From Spinellus fusiger (lineage: Eukaryota; Mucoromycota; Mucoromycetes; Mucorales; Phycomycetaceae), in the NCBI GenBank assembly GCA_025094145.1, contig JALLLS010000007.1:186001-250000 (forward strand): a stretch of DNA of 64,000 nucleotides. Direction: 5' to 3'. Of this stretch, positions 59,425-64,000 are shown piece by piece. A program made the translations under genes and the position numbers. The notes under the pieces are model-generated. The model saw only the letters and a list, made by a program, of their open reading frames with translations. It was not told the origin of the DNA and did no database searches. The first letter of the stretch is position 1, and every line of letters begins with the position of its first letter.

Positions 59425-61057
59425 ATGCCTGACCGTAAATTATGTATGATTCCTGGTAAGTTCTCTATTGCAGGATACTGCCATAGAAAGACTAACAGTT
59501 CCATTGCAGGCCCTATTGAGCTGGACAATGATGTGCTGGTGGCTATGAGCACGCCTGCTACTTCCCATGTTGACCCTTTGTTTGTGCCTGTGTTTGGAGA
59601 AGTGATTGAACTGTTGCGCGAGGTGATTGTGTCTACTACAGCCCAACCCTTTGTTATCACGGGTTCTGGTACTCTGGGATGGGATCAGATGGTCAATCTA
59701 TTGGAGCCCGAGGATGAAGTGTTGCTGTTGAGTACAGGGTATTTTGGTGATACCTTTGCAGAGTGGTAAAGTGTTCTTTATTGCTGTTCTTTATTACTGT
59801 TCTTTATTGCTATTCATTTATTTGCATGAACACTGACACGGTCTCTTTATCAGTCTAGAAACCTATGGCGGCAATGTCACTGTCCTCACTGCTCCTGTCG
59901 GCCAACGCCCTACCCTTGACCAACTCGAACGGGAAGTCACTAGCAAAAAGTACAAGATGGTGGCAGTGACCCATGTAGACACTTCGTAAGCCTATCTATA
60001 AAAGCACACAACTATCTGTCTTTTATTTATTTATGTATGTACGTACGTATGTATTTATTTTGCTTTAGCACGGGTGTCTTATCGGACATCGAGAGCATTG
60101 CAGCCACTGTCAAGGCCATTTCCCCCGAGACACTGGTGGTGGTGGATGGTGTCTGTTCTGTTGGATCAGAAGAGATCCAATTTGACGCGTGGCAACTGGA
60201 CATTGTCATTACTGGATCACAAAAGGGATTGGGTGCCCCTCCTGGTCTGTCGATTGTCTTTGCCAGTCAACACGCTCTCAATGTATTCAAGACCCGCACC
60301 ACACCCGTAGTAGCCTATTACATGCACTGGAAAAAGTGGATTCCTATTATGCAGTCCTACGAAGCCCGCAAGCCTTCCTACTTTGCCACGCCTGCTGTTC
60401 AATTGATCATGGCACTCCATGCCTCTCTCAAGAAGATCACTGCCAAGTCCCTGGAGGAGCGTTGGGCCATTCATCGGCAGGTGGCGGCTGGTTTCCGTCA
60501 GTCCATACGGGGTCTTGGTCTTGTTCCATTGACAGAGCAAGAGGAGATGGCTGCCAGTGGATTGACAGCAGTGTGGCTTCCTCAGGGCATTGAGGCTTCT
60601 CAGCTTCTTCCATTGATGGGAGCGCATGGAGTGCAGATTGCAGGTGGTATTCTTAAGGATCTCAGTGCAAAGTACTTTAGAGTGGGGTAAGTCATAGTGC
60701 AAGGGTCTTCACTACAGTCACACTCACACTTACACTTATATTTACACTTACATTTACACTTATATTTACACTCACACTTACACCCACACTTACACTTACA
60801 CTTACACTTACATTTACACTTATATTTACACTTATATTTACACTTACACTTACACTTACACTCACACTTACACTCACACTTATATTTACACTTACACTTA
60901 CACTTACATTTACACCTACACTTAAACTTACACTCACACTTACACTCACATTGATCACAGTCACATGGGTGTCTCTGTCACAGATGAAAACCATATTGAA
61001 AAAGTACTTGCTGGTCTGACAGCTTCTTTCATGACACTCGGGGCACAGAAAAAGTAA
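59425..61057 (+). CDS. AGXT: Alanine-glyoxylate aminotransferase (class V PLP enzyme)
   Basis: Transfers the amino group of alanine (or serine) to glyoxylate, giving glycine and pyruvate; usually peroxisomal or mitochondrial. Exons 59425-59455, 59510-59765, 59854-59985, 60069-60686 and 60961-61057 give 377 aa, the normal length. Signatures: MIPGPIEL, STPATSHVDPLF, ITGSGTLGWDQMV, STGYFGDTFA, VTHVDTSTGVLSD, VVVDGVCSVGSEEI, then the PLP lysine in ITGSQKGLGAPPG and the C-terminal RVGHMG. The PLP Schiff-base lysine, the Asp of VVVDGVCS and the catalytic GS-T motif are all present. The protein ends GAQKK, so no classical SKL-type peroxisomal signal is seen. The fourth intron (60687-60960) is almost entirely a CACTTA-type simple repeat. 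Confidence 0.95.
60716..60952. repeat. CACTTA-like hexamer array in an intron
   Basis: Degenerate tandem of CACTTA, CACTCA and TATTTA units filling most of the fourth intron of the aminotransferase gene. It makes long false open frames of His-Leu or Ser-Val repeats on both strands. Confidence 0.92.
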
Positions 61058-61484
61058 TAAAGAATCCAATAGGAGGAATCACAGTCACACATGTTTTGAC
61101 TCTCCTCTCGCTTTCAAGTCCATTTATCTCTTCTACTCACTTGCAGATATAAATATTTATTTAAAAAAAAAGACACCTTTCCTTGTCTCTCATTTAAAGT
61201 AAGAACAACAACAAACTATACTGTTTGTTATATATCATTATTAGTAGGAGGAGTAGGAGTAGGAGTAGTAGGAGTAGTAGGAGTAGTAGTAGTGGTAGTA
61301 GTAGTAGCAGCAGCAGTACTATTAGTGGTAGCAGTAGCAGTACTAGTGGTAGCAGTAGTAGTACTGTTATTATTATTATTATTATTATTTTACTGTTTTG
61401 TTATTTTGTTATTTTGTTTACTTCTTTAACGTACGAAGAAATTTCTGTTTCTGTTTCTGTTTCTATCTTATCTATAAAGAAGAC
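61058..61484. other. Intergenic upstream of WDR5 with GTA/AGG repeats
   Basis: The run at about 61245-61392 is made of GGAGTA, GTAGCA and ATT units. It precedes the WDR5 start by about 90 bp. No gene seen. Confidence 0.6.
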
Positions 61485-63217
<1,733 letters not shown>

Positions 63218-63487
63218 ATGTTTTTTTTTCTTTTTTTTTCTTTAAAAAAATATAACAAAACAAACAAACAAACAAACAAACAAAACAAAACAAAACAAAT
63301 AAACAAACAAACAAACAAACAGTGCTTCCTACGATGGATCAACATAAGAAGAGGGAGAAAAGGGTTCGATGAGGAGAGAATGGATGAAGTTTCTTATCAT
63401 ATCATGCTCAGGTATATACACGAAATAGAAGGAAAGAAGAAAGAAGGAAAGAAAAAGAAATACGCCAAGAGTGCTTGTTGGATGTGT
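63218..63487. other. Convergent intergenic spacer with AACA repeats
   Basis: Contains an AAAC/AACA run at about 63255-63322 between the convergent WDR5 gene and the unknown gene. Too short for a gene; none seen. Confidence 0.55.
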
Positions 63488-64000
63488 TTACTTCTTGGAC
63501 CAAGCACCCACCCACCGCGAAAGGAATCCTGCTCTGCTATTCTTGCGTGCTAAATGAATGGCCTGGAGATCCTCCATGCACACAGGCTCTTCGTAATAGT
63601 CTGTACTCTTGCGCGAAAGACCCTCCACTCCCTTCTTGGCCAGCTGAGAAAGACTCTCGAAACTAGGTCTAAAGTCAAGACTCTTACGGGATCCCTCCAT
63701 GGAAGTGCGTGACTGGTGCGTGGCAGCCTCCATGGACTTGCGACCTCCCAGGGCACTCCACCAGGCCTTCTTCAACTCCTTCTCATGCGACTGTCCAAAG
63801 GCCTCTGCCTCGGGTCCCTCTTCTGTGGCCATGGAGGAGCGTGGCTGGGGTTCTTCTTGCTGTGCATTGGCGGCCATGGCATTCATCAGGGCTGTCGTGC
63901 GAAGATGGCCTCCGTCAGAAGAACACCGCTTCAGGGAGACAGACCCCTCTACTGAGGTTCTTGGGCGGGAATGGTCGAGAGACGTTCTTCCTGCCCGTTC
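63488..64000 (-). CDS. Unknown protein, 3' part only (5' end outside window)
   Basis: Open from the stop at 63488 through the window edge, at least 170 aa, on the minus strand. Visible sequence is rich in Ser, Arg, Glu and Lys, with repeated R-T-S / R-K-S tripeptides (TSLDHSRPRTSVEGSVSLKR, SRTSMEGSRKSLDFRPSF, LSRKSTDYYEEP), which look like potential phosphosites of basophilic kinases. The last 25 residues (DLQAIHLARKNSRAGFLSRW) end the protein just before WVGAWSKK. No domain recognised. GC content is higher than in the flanking intergenic DNA, supporting a real exon. Confidence 0.65.
   Translation of the reverse strand, partial: ERAGRTSLDHSRPRTSVEGSVSLKRCSSDGGHLRTTALMNAMAANAQQEEPQPRSSMATEEGPEAEAFGQSHEKELKKAWWSALGGRKSMEAATHQSRTSMEGSRKSLDFRPSFESLSQLAKKGVEGLSRKSTDYYEEPVCMEDLQAIHLARKNSRAGFLSRWVGAWSKK

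Noticed and set aside
60697..61069. Long His-Leu and Ser-Val repeat reading frames on both strands.
   Set aside because: They are translations of the hexamer array inside the aminotransferase intron.

Overview
This is eukaryotic, fungal DNA. It has an A+T-rich background, short GT-AG introns (mostly 35-110 nt), many simple-sequence repeats and gene-poor AT-rich stretches. A division-1 chitin synthase, a fungal-type APC permease, a PL14-like polyuronide lyase, several Tc1/mariner elements and a Fanzor-like relic together suggest an early-diverging filamentous fungus, most likely Mucoromycota (Mucorales-like). That placement is inference from gene content; no rRNA or other marker is present. 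All coding models below were spliced by hand. For each complete gene the exon lengths sum to a multiple of three and the joins restore family-typical sequence.

Layout: 0-17.8 kb is gene-dense. On the minus strand lie a gephyrin-like molybdenum-cofactor protein (3' end cut by the window), an RNA m5C methyltransferase, a bestrophin-family channel, a Nup88-like nucleoporin and Rab GDI. A 1.38-kb Tc1/mariner copy follows, then a plus-strand Shewanella-like phosphatase and a minus-strand amino-acid permease. 17.8-26.8 kb is gene-poor and holds two more Tc1/mariner copies of different families with readable terminal repeats. 26.8-34.9 kb carries a mitochondrial carrier with micro-exons and a chitin synthase. 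35-38 kb holds a broken Fanzor (eukaryotic TnpB-like) gene. 38.2-42.2 kb has complex I NDUFA13, a PL14 lyase and a bZIP factor. 42.2-49.8 kb is a gene desert.

49.8-64 kb is dense again: an acyl-CoA-synthetase-like gene whose catalytic motifs are all altered, an Air1/Air2-type five-zinc-knuckle protein, a coiled-coil protein with a long Ile-Gln-Pro repeat, alanine-glyoxylate aminotransferase, WDR5, and the 3' part of an unknown gene.

The genes are mostly housekeeping and are not organised as a pathway. Functional links are loose: chitin synthase and the PL14 lyase both concern the cell wall, and the carrier and NDUFA13 are mitochondrial. The most unusual objects are the Fanzor relic (36.4-37.8 kb), the intact-frame but motif-less acyl-CoA synthetase paralogue (49.8-52.4 kb), the IQP-repeat protein (56.7-58.3 kb), and the micro-exons in the carrier, GDI and gephyrin genes.
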